A stretch of 64,000 bases of DNA from positions 6,576 to 70,575 of the forward strand of contig USHV01000013.1 in the NCBI GenBank assembly GCA_900554695.1. Reading direction: 5' to 3'. Shown here piece by piece: positions 36,545 to 45,178 of the stretch. The position numbers and the translations under genes were made by a program. Positions within the stretch are counted from its first letter, which is position 1; every line of letters starts with the position of its first letter. The stretch is from an uncultured Prevotella sp. (GTDB lineage Bacteria; Bacteroidota; Bacteroidia; Bacteroidales; Bacteroidaceae). The notes under the pieces are model-generated. The model ran no database searches, was not told the origin of the DNA, and worked only from the letters and a program-made list of their open reading frames with translations.

Positions 36545-37813
36545 ATGTATCTGAAACATATCATATTAGCATTATTCATCTATTGCATCTGTATATCTGT
36601 CAGCGCACAGACAAGCGACTCACTTGTTGTAAACGATTTACGCCAATCGGGCATAAAGTTCTCCAAAAACAACAGCGTGACACTATTGATGAACGGACAG
36701 GAGAAATTTGATGATATGTTCAAAGCCATACGACAGGCACGAAGCAGCATACATCTTGAATATTTCAATTTCAGAAACGACTCCATTGCCGGACTTTTGT
36801 TCCAGATACTCGCAGACAAAGCCAAGGAAGGTGTTGAGGTGAGAGCCTTGTTCGACGGATTTGGAAACGACTCAAACAACCGCCCGCTCCGCAAACGCCA
36901 TTTGAAGGACATACGCGACAAAGGCATTGAAATATACGAGTTCGACCCTATTCGCTTCCCGTGGATAAATCATGTTTTCCACAGAGACCACCGCAAGATA
37001 GTCGTCATAGACGGAAAAATAGCATACACGGGCGGAATGAACGTTGCCGATTATTACATAACCGGTACTGAGCAAGTGGGCAAATGGCGTGACATGCATT
37101 GCCGTATAGACGGAGACGAAGTAAACACCCTCCAGGCTATTTTCCTCAAAATGTGGAATAAAGTCACCGGACAGAATGTTCATGGCGCACAATATTTCAG
37201 AGGCTGCTTTCCCGCCACATATTTCAATGACCTTAAGCCGGACACCTGTGCTTCAGCCGGAAAGAAAATGGTAGGCATAATCAACCGCGAACCGCGCATA
37301 AGCAACAAGATCGTACGCACATTCTACGAAAGCGCGATAAACAATGCAAAGGACAGCATAAAAATCATAAACCCGTATCTCACGCTGAACAGGAAACTGA
37401 AAAAGGCGCTGCGCAAAGCGGTAGAACGCGGAGTAAAGGTGGAAATAATGGTCTCAGCGCACGGTGACAGCCCGATAACCCCTGACTGTGTCTTCTACAA
37501 CGTACATAAACTGATGAAGCATGGTGCCGACATATACATATATAAGCCGGGATTCCATCACACAAAGGTCATCATGGTTGACGGACGTCTATGCACTGTT
37601 GGTAGCGCAAATCTTGATGCCCGCAGTCTGAACTTCGACTACGAAGAGAACGCTATCATAATCGATAAATGCACGACAAAAGAGCTTTCCGACATGTTTG
37701 AAACCGACAAGAACGACTGTTTCAAACTGACACCAGAGAGCTGGGATGAATTCAGAACAGGATGGCAGAAGTTTGTAGGATGGTTTGCTCATCTGCTCAC
37801 CCCGTTCCTTTAA
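36545..37813 (+). CDS. Phospholipase D family cardiolipin synthase-like protein
   Basis: A 422-residue PLD-superfamily enzyme with two HKD motifs: HRDHRKIVVIDG near residue 145 and HHTKVIMVDG near residue 338, each followed by the expected GGMN and GSANLDARS. These are the catalytic residues of bacterial cardiolipin synthases, which transfer phosphatidyl groups between phosphatidylglycerol molecules. The N-terminus is a cleavable-looking signal (ALFIYCICISVSAQ) rather than the two membrane segments of ClsA, so the enzyme may be periplasmic. It is convergent with the next gene (3-nt gap). Confidence 0.88.
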   Translation: MYLKHIILALFIYCICISVSAQTSDSLVVNDLRQSGIKFSKNNSVTLLMNGQEKFDDMFKAIRQARSSIHLEYFNFRNDSIAGLLFQILADKAKEGVEVRALFDGFGNDSNNRPLRKRHLKDIRDKGIEIYEFDPIRFPWINHVFHRDHRKIVVIDGKIAYTGGMNVADYYITGTEQVGKWRDMHCRIDGDEVNTLQAIFLKMWNKVTGQNVHGAQYFRGCFPATYFNDLKPDTCASAGKKMVGIINREPRISNKIVRTFYESAINNAKDSIKIINPYLTLNRKLKKALRKAVERGVKVEIMVSAHGDSPITPDCVFYNVHKLMKHGADIYIYKPGFHHTKVIMVDGRLCTVGSANLDARSLNFDYEENAIIIDKCTTKELSDMFETDKNDCFKLTPESWDEFRTGWQKFVGWFAHLLTPFL

Positions 37814-37816
37814 TAT

Positions 37817-38407
37817 TCAAATGCTGTTTATATCGACGAAACCATTCATCACAGCATAAGCAGTCAGAGAAGCAACGCTTCTCAATTTCAATTTCGCCAT
37901 CAGGTTCTTCCTGTGTGTTATAACAGTCGATATACCGATACCCAACTTGTCGGCTATCTCCTTGTTGATATATCCCTTGACAATCAACGACATCACCTCA
38001 ACTTCTCTTGCCGACAAAACCGATTGACGCACACCATCATCCGTACCCGGCAAATTCCGTCCGTTGGCATGAGCATAATGCTCAAGCATGAGAAGTGATT
38101 TCAGAAGATGATTTTCAGAAAGACTGACGCATATATTGTGAAAGCCCTCCGCAAGAACGGAAGGCTCACTGAAATGTGACAACACTATAGTCTTTTTCTT
38201 ATGCCGGACAAAGAAGTCCTTATGTTCCAGGACGACATTGATGTTGACGAAATAATGGAAATAATGTTCCGGTCTGTTGGCTTCAAGCTCGGCAAACGAC
38301 CGGAAATTATCCACATCCATTATCGGCATGACGTTCTGCAACATATTCTTCAGCCCAAGGCCGGCAAACGTATTCGAATCTACTATAACAACACAAGGTC
38401 TATCCAT
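37817..38407 (-). CDS. Atypical LuxR-type response regulator
   Basis: A 196-residue protein with a receiver-like N-terminal domain and a LuxR/NarL helix-turn-helix (about residues 133-190, LSAREVEVMSLIVKGYINKE and VITHRKNLMAKLKL). The receiver looks degenerate: an acidic VDS remains near residue 10, but the strand that should carry the phosphorylated Asp reads YFVNINV and the conserved Lys region reads CVSLSE. Phosphorylation is therefore unlikely. It is the last gene after nrdD-nrdG (15-nt gap). Its C-terminus closely matches that of the hemerythrin regulator at 41232-42191. Confidence 0.85.
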   Translation of the reverse strand: MDRPCVVIVDSNTFAGLGLKNMLQNVMPIMDVDNFRSFAELEANRPEHYFHYFVNINVVLEHKDFFVRHKKKTIVLSHFSEPSVLAEGFHNICVSLSENHLLKSLLMLEHYAHANGRNLPGTDDGVRQSVLSAREVEVMSLIVKGYINKEIADKLGIGISTVITHRKNLMAKLKLRSVASLTAYAVMNGFVDINSI

Positions 38408-38422
38408 ACAATAAAATAATGT

Positions 38423-38899
38423 TTAGTTCATGGCGTTTTTCCAAAAACGATATGTGATATCGGTAAAATCATCTCCCGACACACGCTTGTAAAGACGCTG
38501 ATTGGTGGTCTGGTCTTTAAGACAACCGAGATGCTTTATGTACGGACCTACCTTTATATAGTCAAAATCCGACTTCCTTACCTTCGACGGTATTCTCTGT
38601 CTTCCACTATACCACCCAATTTTATATTGCGGGTACTCGCGACGCAGAAAACGTGCCAGAACATTGACATACTCCGGTTCCGCATCACCTCCCATGAAAC
38701 ATATACACGTAATGTCGTTTCCGTATTCGCGTATGAAGTTCTCAAGTACGATCGGTGTAAGCGGCACACCTGTATCCTCCCACAGATAACTGCTGTGGCA
38801 TCCCGGACAATGGCATGGGCAGTTCGATATGTTTATCGAAAGCGTAACCTCGTCCGGGATTTCCTGAAAGACTATTCCGTAATTGATATATTTCAACAT
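38423..38899 (-). CDS. nrdG: Anaerobic ribonucleotide reductase activase
   Basis: NrdG is the radical-SAM enzyme that installs the glycyl radical on NrdD. The cluster motif CPCHCPGC (Cx3Cx2C) lies near residue 30 in 158 residues, followed by the SAM-binding FMGGDAEP. Start set at ATG 38899 (MLKYINYGIVFQE), 25 nt after nrdD; an upstream in-frame ATG at 38956 would overlap the end of nrdD. The Cys-rich motif and position leave little doubt. Confidence 0.95.
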   Translation of the reverse strand: MLKYINYGIVFQEIPDEVTLSINISNCPCHCPGCHSSYLWEDTGVPLTPIVLENFIREYGNDITCICFMGGDAEPEYVNVLARFLRREYPQYKIGWYSGRQRIPSKVRKSDFDYIKVGPYIKHLGCLKDQTTNQRLYKRVSGDDFTDITYRFWKNAMN

Positions 38900-38924
38900 A
38901 TATATGCAATACTTATTTATCGAC

Positions 38925-41039
38925 TCAAGCCTCAACCATCTTCGTCTTATCAGCATAATATCTGCGGGCAGCCTCCTGCTGACGCGCCTGTGAGAAATTG
39001 CTCACGCGTTTCAGATAGCCGATGATACGTGTGACGTAATCTATGTTCTTGCTGTGGCAGTGAGGACATTCCTTCAGATAGCGTTTGTCTATGTGTCCAC
39101 AGTCATTACATACCGTGTTCGGAATATTGAACGTGAAATAATTGCAACCCTCAACAGCGGCAACCTTCAGCAGATGACGGTATTGTGGTTTCGACAAGTG
39201 CTCGTCCAGATTCATGTGCAGAGCCGAGCCACCAGTCAGATGCTCTATGTATGGCGCACCGTGCAGCTTGAACTTATCCATTATGTTCAGGCTGTCGTCT
39301 TCCACAACATAGAAATAACTGTTATAACAATCGCGCGGGACAAAATATCCGTCTTCCCTATCCCACTTCGCATGCTTCACTCCTACATTCTCAGCAGGTA
39401 TCATCTCACAGTTGAACATCACTTCTTTAGTGCGGTATTTCTTGTTATAGTCCTCCACGATACCGAGAACCGACTGCACGAAATGCAGATAGTCAGGATT
39501 GTCGTTTATCTTCAGCCCGAGGAACTCAGCGGCTTCCACCAGACCGTTCACACCGATAGTAAGATACTGACGGCTCATGTTTATGTATCCCGCATCGAAG
39601 AGAGGCAACATCTTATGCTTCTGCAACTCTTTCAGATTTTCATTATAAGCAAGCTGAACCTTATGACACAGATCCACTACCTCTGCCAGAAACTCCTTAT
39701 AATCCATCTTATTGTTGACAGCATATTGTATGCAACGGTTCAGATTTATCGTAAGTACGCTCTTCGAACCTGTCGAGACGCCTCCTGCTCCAAGAGTATA
39801 ACTGAATCCGTTGTCCTGTATCTCATTACGCAGACGGCAACAAGAACTGAGTGAGTCGGCATTATCACTCATATATGTAAAGAACGAATGGCCTTCCGAA
39901 TACATTTCAGCAGTGAAATCGGCCCACTCCTTGTCAACCGCATCACCGTCCTTTGTCAGCAGTGCCATTGTCTCCACGGGGAATGTAAGTATTGTTTTCG
40001 TACGTTCCTTGTTAAACCATTTCATGAATCTTTTCTGCAACCATGAAAGTCCGTCCCAATCCGGCTTAGATCCGTCAGGGAAGCGGAATTCACCGAAAAG
40101 GCTCTCGAAGTATGGTTTGTCATAATAAGCCACGTTCCAGAACACAGCCTGATAGTTGCGCGCTCCTGTCGGTTGGTTGATTGAATACACAATCTGCTCG
40201 AAACAGTCTGTTATCATCTTGTCTATCGTGCGCTGCTTCAGCGACAGATCCACAACCTTGTCGGGTTCCTTCCAGTAATCCTTACCGTATTCCAGACCTA
40301 TGAAATAGTTAAGATACATCAGAAATTCCGGAGTCGCGCACGCACCGCTGAGCATACTTGAAACCATAAACACCATATTCACAAAACCTCCACAGAACGA
40401 TTTCAGATTTGTCGGCGCAGTAGAATTTCCACCTATCGACATGGTGCCACCGATCAGCCACGGATACATGGTTATAGAAGCACAATAGTTTGCAAGACTC
40501 GTCTCATCATTCTTATATATGAAATGATGCGTCAGCTTATCAATGTATTCGTCGGCAACTTCCTTGCCATACATTTTCTTTATTCTGTCTGTAAGCAGTC
40601 GTCTGTTCAGACGTATGAAGCCGGACTTCGGCAGCTCACCTATGAGGGTGGCGATATTCTTATGCTCAACATTTGCATTTGCGTCATACTTGGATCCTGT
40701 TGCGGCATTCGAGGCATTGCAATACTCAGTAAGGAACTTGAGCTTTTCCATTGTCTCACGGTCCTCCGTATGTCTTTGTCTGTAAAGCATGAACGATTTT
40801 GCAACCTTATAATATCCTTCCTGCATTAAGGCCATCTCCACCTGATTCTGGATGTCCTCCACCTTTATGCCATCATGCATATCCAAGTGGCTGAGGATTT
40901 TAGATAACGAACACAAATCCATTTCTTCATTCACCGAATTGAACGCCTTTATTATTGCGTTCATGATTTTGTCAAGAGAGAAGCGTTCGCGAGAACCATC
41001 TCTTTTCATGATTGTAAATTCTTTCATACCTTTAGTCAT
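38925..41039 (-). CDS. nrdD: Anaerobic ribonucleoside-triphosphate reductase
   Basis: NrdD reduces ribonucleotides to deoxyribonucleotides without oxygen. The 704-residue protein has an N-terminal ATP-cone (MKRDGSRERFSLDKIMNAI), the catalytic barrel with active-site region NSTAPTNLKSFCGGFV, a C-terminal four-Cys zinc site (CNDCG, then CPHC), and the glycyl-radical site RIIGYL with Gly near residue 674. ATG 41027 is an alternative start. The transcript appears to start near 41153, leaving a leader of about 110 nt with strong inverted repeats. Confidence 0.97.
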   Translation of the reverse strand: MTKGMKEFTIMKRDGSRERFSLDKIMNAIIKAFNSVNEEMDLCSLSKILSHLDMHDGIKVEDIQNQVEMALMQEGYYKVAKSFMLYRQRHTEDRETMEKLKFLTEYCNASNAATGSKYDANANVEHKNIATLIGELPKSGFIRLNRRLLTDRIKKMYGKEVADEYIDKLTHHFIYKNDETSLANYCASITMYPWLIGGTMSIGGNSTAPTNLKSFCGGFVNMVFMVSSMLSGACATPEFLMYLNYFIGLEYGKDYWKEPDKVVDLSLKQRTIDKMITDCFEQIVYSINQPTGARNYQAVFWNVAYYDKPYFESLFGEFRFPDGSKPDWDGLSWLQKRFMKWFNKERTKTILTFPVETMALLTKDGDAVDKEWADFTAEMYSEGHSFFTYMSDNADSLSSCCRLRNEIQDNGFSYTLGAGGVSTGSKSVLTINLNRCIQYAVNNKMDYKEFLAEVVDLCHKVQLAYNENLKELQKHKMLPLFDAGYINMSRQYLTIGVNGLVEAAEFLGLKINDNPDYLHFVQSVLGIVEDYNKKYRTKEVMFNCEMIPAENVGVKHAKWDREDGYFVPRDCYNSYFYVVEDDSLNIMDKFKLHGAPYIEHLTGGSALHMNLDEHLSKPQYRHLLKVAAVEGCNYFTFNIPNTVCNDCGHIDKRYLKECPHCHSKNIDYVTRIIGYLKRVSNFSQARQQEAARRYYADKTKMVEA

Positions 41040-41050
41040 TCTTCTTTACC

Positions 41051-41125
41051 ATTACGGACAACTTTTTCCATATTACTTTTGAAAAAGTTTTCCAAAACGG
41101 ATAACTTTTAAAAATTATCCGTAAT
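41051..41125 (-). promoter_or_regulatory. Structured leader of nrdD with alternative hairpins
   Basis: Inside the likely 5' leader, a 24-bp palindrome at 41098-41121 (CGGATAA ends) and an inverted repeat at 41060-41068/41081-41089 (AACTTTTTC type) can form two local hairpins. The outer segments 41115-41125 and 41051-41061 (ATTACGGAYAA) can instead pair with each other, which would break up the palindrome. The motif ACGGAYAAYTTTT appears three times (two plus, one minus), so protein operators are an alternative reading. Confidence 0.6.
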
Positions 41126-41159
41126 GATAGTTACACATTTTATTCATTAAAAACAGGTG

Positions 41160-41167
41160 CAAAGATA
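41160..41167 (-). promoter_or_regulatory. -7 box of nrdD-nrdG
   Basis: TATCTTTG on the minus strand, 120 nt before the nrdD ATG. No good -33 match, so transcription may need an activator. Confidence 0.55.
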
Positions 41168-41231
41168 GACAAAATTATATAATACCACATCATTGCATAA
41201 TTGTTTTTTTCAATAAAAAAGCAAAAATTTT

Positions 41232-42191
41232 TTACAGTCTTACGGTAGAAATATCCACAAGATTGTTCACTATTGCGTATATGGTAAGACCTGCCACGCT
41301 GTGTATCTGCAACTTACGTGCAATGTTCCTTCTATGCGTAATCACCGTATTTATAGATATACACAGATGTTCGGCAATTTCCTTGTTCGACATACCCTGC
41401 ACAAGACTTACAATGACTTCCTTCTCGCGTTCACCCAACATCTCGCCGCCATCATTTTTCTTACCTATCATATTTGAGATATTCTGGCTGACTCCACTCT
41501 GACGCGACTTATGCTCAAGGATCCTTATGGCGGGTATAAATATCTTATCCTCCACCTCGGCATGCAACGACAACCATTCCTCATTATTATATATATCATA
41601 CAATGTTGCCGAAAGCTGATTGTTATGCAGTCCGTCGCCTGGCAGGTATTTTATTATGATACTCTTAAGCTCCCTGAGTCTGTCGCTTTCCTGTCCATGA
41701 TGCTTAGAATAAGTGTCGATGTCGTAACTGCCCGTAGGCCTACCGTCGAGCAAAGCCTCAACATAAGGAAAGACATTCTTCTCCTCATATCTCATATGTG
41801 ATGTTATGGCGTGTGCATATTCGTCATAAAGTTTCATTATCAGTCCGGCAAGATTGTCGCCTTCATCCAATGCACCAACAAGTTCACGACGTATAAAAGG
41901 CAACTGGAAACCGAGAAAATACTCATGGCTTGCCTTAAGATATTGAAGCAAAGTCGGTACTGATAGCTTGCTTATGTCGTCGGCATTCAGATAACCATTG
42001 ATTGTGAAGTTCACTACAGCCATGAACGTAAACGTATCCACATTCTGTTCACTGCATACCTCACTCACTGTCTTATCGCCGAACCCCAGGCTTATTCCGA
42101 AACTACCGAGACACTGCAACAGATTGTAATTATCCTTTATCAAGGATATCATCTTGTCGCTTGCCTCATACATCTTAAAACTTCTCATCAC
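41232..42191 (-). CDS. Hemerythrin-LuxR regulator (ScdA_N/hemerythrin/HTH fusion)
   Basis: A 319-residue three-part protein. Residues about 15-75 resemble the ScdA/RIC N-terminal domain (LGSFGISLGFGDKTVSEVC). Residues about 80-230 form a hemerythrin-like four-helix domain with the di-iron ligand pattern: SHEYF, SHMRYEEKNVFP, SKHHGQE and SLHAEVEDKIF. Residues about 252-319 are a LuxR HTH (GEREKEVIVSLVQGMSNKE, NTVITHRRNI). Such a fusion should sense oxygen, NO or iron and bind DNA. It lies upstream of nrdD on the same strand and divergent from the porin-imelysin operon. The target genes are inferred. Confidence 0.88.
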   Translation of the reverse strand: MMRSFKMYEASDKMISLIKDNYNLLQCLGSFGISLGFGDKTVSEVCSEQNVDTFTFMAVVNFTINGYLNADDISKLSVPTLLQYLKASHEYFLGFQLPFIRRELVGALDEGDNLAGLIMKLYDEYAHAITSHMRYEEKNVFPYVEALLDGRPTGSYDIDTYSKHHGQESDRLRELKSIIIKYLPGDGLHNNQLSATLYDIYNNEEWLSLHAEVEDKIFIPAIRILEHKSRQSGVSQNISNMIGKKNDGGEMLGEREKEVIVSLVQGMSNKEIAEHLCISINTVITHRRNIARKLQIHSVAGLTIYAIVNNLVDISTVRL

Positions 42192-42351
42192 ACATTATCA
42201 TACATATTTATAACCGCAAAATAACAAAAAACTTATGACACCCACAATAATTATTTATAGGTATTTTATACACGTACAACCTTCTCACAGCCCCTTCAGC
42301 CTCAATGGAATACCGACTTATTGTTACTGTCATTTTACTCAAATTTAAGTA

Positions 42352-42382
42352 TTGTGCGGATAATGCGATAGAAATAACTTTG
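42352..42382 (+). promoter_or_regulatory. Promoter of the porin-imelysin operon
   Basis: TTG (42352-42354) and TAACTTTG (42375-42382) with a 20-nt spacer. The spacer holds GCGGATAATGCG, which shares CGGATAA with the repeats in the nrdD leader. Confidence 0.72.
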
Positions 42383-42415
42383 CAATCATAAAAAAAACAA
42401 ACCAATCTAAAAAAT

Positions 42416-43753
42416 ATGAGAAAAAACATTATCCTTTCCGCGACTGTATTGCTGGTATTTTCGATATGTCCATCCATCATCGAAGCACAGACAGTTACGT
42501 CCGACAGTGTACAACAGCACGTATCCGGAAACCGTCTGAGTATCGGCGGATACGGAGAAGTGGCGCTCACCCGCAATTTTTTCAGCGACAACATCTACCG
42601 TTACCGCAGTCCTCAAGACTACAAGAATGATCCAAGCCACGGTCGTTTCGACATTCCGCATGCCGTGATATACATAAGTTACAATTTTGGCAAAGGCTGG
42701 ACAATGTCAAGCGAGATTGAATTTGAACATGGTGGCACAGGTGGCGCATCTGAAAAAGAATGGGAAGAAGGTGGCGAATGGGAACAAGAGACAGAAAAAG
42801 GAGGCGAGGTAGAACTCGAGCAATTCTGGATACAGAAATCGTTCGCCCCCTGGGCCAACATCCGTCTTGGTCATTTTGTCGTCCCAGTCGGTCTGACAAA
42901 TGCCTACCACGAACCGCTCAACTTCTTCACCGTCTATCGTCCCGAAGGCGAGTCAACCATCCTTCCATGTACATGGCATGATACCGGTATCAGCTTTTGG
43001 GGACGTGCCGGCGACTTCCGTTACGAGCTCCAAGTCATCGCCGGCCTCGATGCCATGCTGTTCAGCCGCGACAACTGGATCCAGGGCGGTGCCGGATCGC
43101 CTTTCGAGTTCAAAGTATCCAACAAATACGGATTCGCCGCCCGACTCGACAACTACACTGTTCCAGGTCTGCGTATAGGCTTTAGCGGTTACTACGGACG
43201 TTCGATGCACAACACCTTTCCACACGACATGGAAAATGAAGGCCAAGTCAATCAGAAAGTGAAAGGTGATGTTTTTATCGGCGCAATAGACTTCACATTC
43301 AACAGATATAACTGGATTGTCCGTGGTAGCGCTGACTATGGCTATCTGCGCGACGCAGCCAAAATAAGCAGCATCAAGGCTAACAGCGGCGGAGGCAGCT
43401 CACCGGTCAACAAGTCTGAGGTAGGCAAGAACGCCTTAGCAGTCGGCATCGAAGCCGGCTACGACATTTTCTCACAGATACCACGATTGAGAAACGACAA
43501 CCAGAAACTCTATCTGTTCTCGCGTTACGAATACTACGACTCTTACATTCCTGCCGCATCACAATCACACGCATTCAACTACACCGCGAAAAATCGCTTT
43601 GCCGTCGGAGTAAACTACCATCCCGTACCTGAGATTGCCGTCAAGGCCGAATATTCAAAACGATACTTCAACAAGACCACAACCGCCGGTCTGCACTACA
43701 ACGACGAACCATCAGTGTCTATAGGTATCGCATATCAGGGATTTTTTCTTTAA
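42416..43753 (+). CDS. Outer-membrane porin-like beta-barrel with acidic loop
   Basis: A 445-residue protein with a signal peptide (ending near IIEAQ) and alternating amphipathic strands ending in the typical aromatic residue region (YQGFFL). Motifs such as LGHFVVPVGLTNAYHEPLNFF resemble porins of the OprO/P-like group. A segment at about residues 105-138 is rich in Glu and Gly, probably an extracellular loop that could bind metal cations. First gene of a four-gene run with imelysin, a di-heme protein and CcsBA. Substrate unknown; metal or heme is a guess from context. Confidence 0.8.
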   Translation: MRKNIILSATVLLVFSICPSIIEAQTVTSDSVQQHVSGNRLSIGGYGEVALTRNFFSDNIYRYRSPQDYKNDPSHGRFDIPHAVIYISYNFGKGWTMSSEIEFEHGGTGGASEKEWEEGGEWEQETEKGGEVELEQFWIQKSFAPWANIRLGHFVVPVGLTNAYHEPLNFFTVYRPEGESTILPCTWHDTGISFWGRAGDFRYELQVIAGLDAMLFSRDNWIQGGAGSPFEFKVSNKYGFAARLDNYTVPGLRIGFSGYYGRSMHNTFPHDMENEGQVNQKVKGDVFIGAIDFTFNRYNWIVRGSADYGYLRDAAKISSIKANSGGGSSPVNKSEVGKNALAVGIEAGYDIFSQIPRLRNDNQKLYLFSRYEYYDSYIPAASQSHAFNYTAKNRFAVGVNYHPVPEIAVKAEYSKRYFNKTTTAGLHYNDEPSVSIGIAYQGFFL

Positions 43754-43786
43754 CTAAATAAACTCAAATTAATAAAAACAAACAGA

Positions 43787-45079
43787 ATGAAAAAACTTTT
43801 CTATTACGTGGCCCTATGTTTGGCCACAACAGCAGGTTTCTCATCATGTAGCGATGATGATGATAACGAGAGTCATGCTGAGACTGAGCTCAAGAAACAG
43901 GAGGAAATGAAAGATCTCACGACAACCTACGTCAACGATGTGGTATATTATACCTACGGAAAACTTGCCGATGCCACAGAATCACTATACGGAAAAATCG
44001 AGACGATGAAGTCGAACCTATCTGCTGGCAACCTTACACAAGATCAGATAGACGATGTCTGCAACACATTCCTTGAAGCTCGTGCTTGGTGGGAAAAAAG
44101 CGAGGCATGGCTCTATGGTCCGGCTGATGTCCATGGCATCGATCCGCACATCGACACATGGCCACTGAGCCGTGACGGTCTCGCTACATTCCTGAAAAAC
44201 AACAAAAATACAATCTTTGCTTCTGGATATGACATCAATGATGCCATCGAACAGGTGAGCAATAACAACAACGAAGACTCATGGCTCGGTTTCCATGGAT
44301 TGGAGTTCATACTTTTCAGAAACGGCAACCCACGTACTGTAAGCGACTTCAACGGCGAGGAAACAGCCTCAGAGTTTGTCGGTTCAGGTGTTGACGGCAA
44401 GTTGGAGCTCGACTTTGCACTTGCCGTGGCCGGTGACCTGCGCGATCACTGCTACTGGCTCGAAGTTGGTTGGAAAGGCGAAAGCGCACCTTCTGACCGT
44501 ATAGCACGCTGCCAGGAGCGCGGTTTCACTCTCACCACACAAGGCACTTACACCGGACAAGCACTACTCAATCCGGGCAGCGACAGTCCTTACACATCCT
44601 GGCGCAATGTGCTGGCAACCATCATCGACTCCGGCTGTATGAACATCGCACAGGAAGTGTCCGACCAGAAAATGGGTCAGGTATGGCGTTGTGCCACCGG
44701 ACAGGCCAATACCGGAACCGAAGCCGACGATCCCAACTACATAGAGTCTCCATACAGCTACAAGTCATTCACCGATTTCTACGACAACATTGTCAGCATA
44801 AAGAATGCTCTTTACGGCAACATCGATGGCTCTACATACAACAGAAATTCCATTATGGCTTATCTCACCAAATACAAACCTGAACTTGCAACAGGAATCA
44901 AGTCCGCACTCGACGCATCGTTCGCAGCACTCGATGTTTGTCTGCAGGGCCGTCCTTTCGTACTCATAGCCGGCAGTGGAACACAGCAAGAGCTCGACAA
45001 TGTCGAGAACGCAATGACCGCCATAAACAGCCTGAATACCGCTCTCAACGAGGCTAAAGACTGGATTATAGCAAACTGA
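43787..45079 (+). CDS. Imelysin (peptidase M75 / IrpA-EfeO-like) lipoprotein
   Basis: A 430-residue lipoprotein (signal ending GFSSC, Cys21). It carries the imelysin motifs GPADVHGIDPHIDTWPL near residue 111 and HGLEFILF near residue 169 (the HxxE pair), plus the later YIESPYSYKSFTDF. Imelysin proteins, including IrpA and the EfeO M75 domain, function in iron uptake. It lies 33 nt after the porin gene and 100 nt before the di-heme gene. Confidence 0.93.
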   Translation: MKKLFYYVALCLATTAGFSSCSDDDDNESHAETELKKQEEMKDLTTTYVNDVVYYTYGKLADATESLYGKIETMKSNLSAGNLTQDQIDDVCNTFLEARAWWEKSEAWLYGPADVHGIDPHIDTWPLSRDGLATFLKNNKNTIFASGYDINDAIEQVSNNNNEDSWLGFHGLEFILFRNGNPRTVSDFNGEETASEFVGSGVDGKLELDFALAVAGDLRDHCYWLEVGWKGESAPSDRIARCQERGFTLTTQGTYTGQALLNPGSDSPYTSWRNVLATIIDSGCMNIAQEVSDQKMGQVWRCATGQANTGTEADDPNYIESPYSYKSFTDFYDNIVSIKNALYGNIDGSTYNRNSIMAYLTKYKPELATGIKSALDASFAALDVCLQGRPFVLIAGSGTQQELDNVENAMTAINSLNTALNEAKDWIIAN

Positions 45080-45102
45080 TATAGTAACAACATTCTTCAT
45101 TT

Positions 45103-45136
45103 CCCATACCCGGCATGATAACTGGTCGGGTATGGG
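45103..45136 (+). other. Intercistronic hairpin after the imelysin gene
   Basis: A perfect 10-bp stem CCCATACCCG/CGGGTATGGG with a 14-nt loop and no T-run. It may stabilise or process the operon mRNA, or weakly attenuate it. Confidence 0.6.
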
Positions 45137-45178
45137 TTCAGACAATATGCAAACGTACAAATTCAAATTTCACCGACT

